From: Myxococcales bacterium
GTDB lineage: Bacteria; Myxococcota_A; Polyangia; Polyangiales; Houyiibacteriaceae
Assembly (NCBI GenBank): GCA_029861865.1
Contig: JAOTYL010000002.1
Coordinates: 584,030-648,029 of the forward strand
DNA length: 64,000 nt
Reading direction: 5' to 3'
The notes below the pieces were generated by a model. It was given only the letters and a program-made list of their open reading frames with translations. It had not been told where the DNA came from and did no database searches. Shown piece after piece: positions 62,170-64,000 of this stretch (position 1 is its first letter; each line of letters begins with the position of its first letter). The position numbers and the translations under genes are program-made.

Positions 62170-62460
62170 GTGACCTTAGGACCCCTGCTCATCGGCATCT
62201 ATGTGTTCGTGCTCGCGGGCTTCGTCGGCTTCGAGATGATCACCAAAGTGCCGCCGACGCTCCATACGCCGCTGATGAGCGGCGCGAACGCGATCAGTGG
62301 CATCACCGTCGTCGGGGCCGTTGCCGCGGCGACGACCGCTCCACCCACCATCGCCAACCTCTTGGGCTTGGTCGCAATCGTCACGGCGACGATCAATGTC
62401 GTGGGCGGCTTTCTCGTTACGGATCGCATGCTCCGCATGTTCGGAAAGAAGAAGAAGTAG
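62170..62460 (+). CDS. pntAB: NAD(P) transhydrogenase subunit alpha, part 2 (membrane)
   Basis: 96 residues with three hydrophobic helices: LGPLLIGIYVFVLAGFVGFE, AISGITVVGAVAAATTAPP and LGLVAIVTATINVVGGFLV. Matches the C-terminal membrane part of PntA encoded as a separate gene. GTG start with GGAAGGAGA upstream. pntB begins 2 bp after its stop. Confidence 0.93.
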   Translation: MTLGPLLIGIYVFVLAGFVGFEMITKVPPTLHTPLMSGANAISGITVVGAVAAATTAPPTIANLLGLVAIVTATINVVGGFLVTDRMLRMFGKKKK

Positions 62461-62462
62461 AG

Positions 62463-63893
62463 ATGAGTCACGAGGTCATTCGTTCGAACCTGGTGCCGAT
62501 CATCTATCTGCTTTCCACGGTCCTTTTCATCTTCGGCATCAAGCAGCTCGCGAAGGTCAAGACCGCCAGACGCGGCAATACGATCGCGGCAGCAGGGATG
62601 CTGTTCGCGATCACCGGAGCTCTCCTCGAGCTCGGTGTCGTCGACTACCGGTGGATCGGCGCCGGATTGATTCTTGGGACGATCATCGGCGCACTTTTCG
62701 CGATTCGCGTTCAGATGACGGCGATGCCAGAGATGGTCGCCCTCTTCAACGGCTTCGGCGGCATCGCGTCGGCCCTGGTAGCATCTTCTGTCTATTGGAG
62801 CGTCGTGGTCGAAGGCGGTGCCTCCGGGACGGTCTACGACGCTCTTGGGACCGACGAGGCGATCACGGTCATGTTGTCGATCCTGGTCGGCGGGGTGACT
62901 TTCACGGGCAGCCTCGTGGCCCTCCTCAAGCTCCAGGGCCGTCTTCGTAAGGGACAGCCGATTCTCCTTCCAGCCCGGCATTTCATCACTTTTGGCCTCT
63001 TGTTTGCGTCGTTGGCGGCGGGTGGAATCGCCGTCGGAGCCGGCGCTCCCGACTCGATGGTGTGGGTCCTGTCGTTGGCTGGCGGGGCATTGGTGCTCGG
63101 GGTGCTCCTCACGATCCCAATCGGCGGTGCTGACATGCCTGTGGTCGTCTCTCTCCTCAACTCGTACTCCGGGTTGGCAGCCTCGATGGCCGGTTTCGTG
63201 ATCGGCAACCCTCTCTTGATTATCGGCGGCGCGATGGTCGGCGCCGCAGGGTTGATCCTGACGCAAATCATGTGCGTCGCGATGAACCGTTCGCTGTTGA
63301 ATGTCCTCGTTGGCGGTTTTGGTGTGGGCGAAGGCACCGCCGGCGGCAGCGACGAGTACACAGGCGTGACATCCTGCGGCCCTGAAGAGGCTGCGATGGT
63401 GCTCGAGAACGCCGAGTCCGTGATCATCATCCCGGGCTACGGTCTCGCCGTGGCACAAGCGCAACATGCGGTTCGCGAGCTCGCGGACTTGCTCAAGTCC
63501 CGGGGCACCAAGGTCACCTACGCGATCCATCCGGTCGCCGGCCGCATGCCCGGCCACATGAACGTCTTGTTGGCGGAGGCTGACGTGCCATACGAGGAGC
63601 TCCTCGAAATGGACGTCATCAACTCCGAGTTCAAGAACACCGACGTCGCCATCGTTCTCGGCGCCAACGACGTCGTAAACCCGATCGCCACCAAAGATCC
63701 CAGCAGCCCCATTGCAGGCATGCCGATCCTCAACGCCCACGAGGCTCGCTCGGTTTTCGTCGTCAAACGGAGCCTCAGCCCCGGCTATGCGGGAATCAAG
63801 AACGAGCTCTTCGAATACGACAACACGATGATGATCTTTGGCGACGCCAAGAAGGTCCTGCAAGGCCTGATCGGCGAAGTCAAAGGACTGTGA
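62463..63893 (+). CDS. pntB: NAD(P) transhydrogenase subunit beta
   Basis: 476 residues: about nine membrane helices (proton channel, with MPEMVALFNGFGGIASALV) and the C-terminal NADP-binding domain III (ESVIIIPGYGLAVAQAQHAV, ANDVVNPIAT, VKRSLSPGYAGIKNELF). The complex uses proton motive force to reduce NADP+ with NADH. Complete and of normal length. A hexamer repeat array begins 10 bp after the stop. Confidence 0.96.
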   Translation: MSHEVIRSNLVPIIYLLSTVLFIFGIKQLAKVKTARRGNTIAAAGMLFAITGALLELGVVDYRWIGAGLILGTIIGALFAIRVQMTAMPEMVALFNGFGGIASALVASSVYWSVVVEGGASGTVYDALGTDEAITVMLSILVGGVTFTGSLVALLKLQGRLRKGQPILLPARHFITFGLLFASLAAGGIAVGAGAPDSMVWVLSLAGGALVLGVLLTIPIGGADMPVVVSLLNSYSGLAASMAGFVIGNPLLIIGGAMVGAAGLILTQIMCVAMNRSLLNVLVGGFGVGEGTAGGSDEYTGVTSCGPEEAAMVLENAESVIIIPGYGLAVAQAQHAVRELADLLKSRGTKVTYAIHPVAGRMPGHMNVLLAEADVPYEELLEMDVINSEFKNTDVAIVLGANDVVNPIATKDPSSPIAGMPILNAHEARSVFVVKRSLSPGYAGIKNELFEYDNTMMIFGDAKKVLQGLIGEVKGL

Positions 63894-63903
63894 TCGCGCG
63901 CGA

Positions 63904-64000
63904 CACTGGCACTGGCACTGGCACTGGCACTGGCACTGGCACTGGCACTGGCACTGGCACTGGCACTGGCACTGGCACTGGCACTGGCACTGGCACTGGC
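63904..64000. repeat. (CACTGG)n hexanucleotide array running off the window
   Basis: Sixteen perfect CACTGG units plus one base, without a single mismatch, directly after pntB and continuing beyond the window. The frame encodes (His-Trp)n, (Thr-Gly)n or (Leu-Ala)n, but no start belongs to it here. A related degenerate tract lies at 1934-1963. Confidence 0.97.

Noticed and set aside
62199..63863. A 554-codon open frame antisense to pntAB and pntB
   Set aside because: It mirrors strongly conserved transhydrogenase genes, is rich in Arg, His and Asp as GC-rich shadows are, and has no motif.
1..64000. CRISPR arrays, tRNA or rRNA genes, insertion sequences, prophage
   Set aside because: No repeat-spacer pattern, tRNA T-loop context, transposase, integrase or terminal inverted repeats were seen by eye; a covariance search would be needed to exclude small RNAs.

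Overview
The window is a GC-rich (about 60 % by eye), densely coded chromosomal segment with a housekeeping core and several lineage-specific clusters. A Ser/Thr kinase with PEGA repeats, a Ku/LigD pair, a HEAT-repeat protein, paired Get3/ArsA-like ATPases, a ChaN lipoprotein and many very tightly packed genes suggest Myxococcota or a related delta-proteobacterial lineage; this is inference from gene content only. I see no rRNA, tRNA, CRISPR array, insertion sequence or phage. No stretch above 300 bases lacks a gene.

Layout. 1-12264: the end of an RpoD-type sigma factor, a PhyH-type dioxygenase, then a minus-strand run of two ArsA/Get3-like ATPases, a PHA-granule-type small protein and a Gfo/Idh/MocA oxidoreductase. 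A UbiA prenyltransferase diverges from the ATPases over only 25 bp. It converges on a seven-gene minus-strand run (polysaccharide export lipoprotein, PPTase, reduced pyrophosphatase, GNAT, CNNM/DUF21-CBS, second UbiA, orphan protein) held together by ATGA, GTGA and TGATG junctions. 12350-22021: a Wzx/Wzy-type exopolysaccharide locus with an initiating phosphoglycosyltransferase, a Wzc-like co-polymerase whose kinase site is gone, flippase, polymerase/ligase and rfbDCAB for dTDP-L-rhamnose, but no ordinary glycosyltransferase. 22114-29445: a lipid-flavoured trio (SDR, EXPERA/TMEM97-like, ABHD18-like), a DUF2914 lipoprotein, Nudix hydrolase, ABC exporter, ChaN lipoprotein and oligoribonuclease. 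29576-32332: cysD and a cysNC-type fusion whose APS-kinase domain looks dead. 32329-38419: M20 peptidase, Ku and LigD (NHEJ), truncated haemoglobin, RsgA.

38416-47969: PEGA kinase, isovaleryl-type acyl-CoA dehydrogenase, TetR regulator, Rieske oxygenase, HEAT protein, YqeY, then a 3-hydroxyacyl-CoA dehydrogenase and SCP2-type thiolase that probably act together in acyl-CoA breakdown. 48067-55601: proS, a small membrane protein, a lytic transglycosylase, an L-2-hydroxyglutarate-type oxidoreductase, trxB and a metallophosphoesterase. 55626-58207: ferrous iron uptake (feoA, feoB and a 54-residue FeoB-associated protein) under a likely Fur box, divergent from tpx. 58821-63893: transketolase and the three-subunit proton-translocating transhydrogenase (pntAA, pntAB, pntB). 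The window ends inside a (CACTGG)n array whose degenerate relative lies near the other end, after the PhyH gene.

Most interesting points: the seven-gene run ending in an orphan protein; the ArsA pair in which one partner lacks the signature lysine; three degenerate enzyme domains or proteins (Wzc kinase, CysN APS kinase, pyrophosphatase); a hairpin that encloses the kinase ribosome-binding site; and the Fur-type site before feoA.
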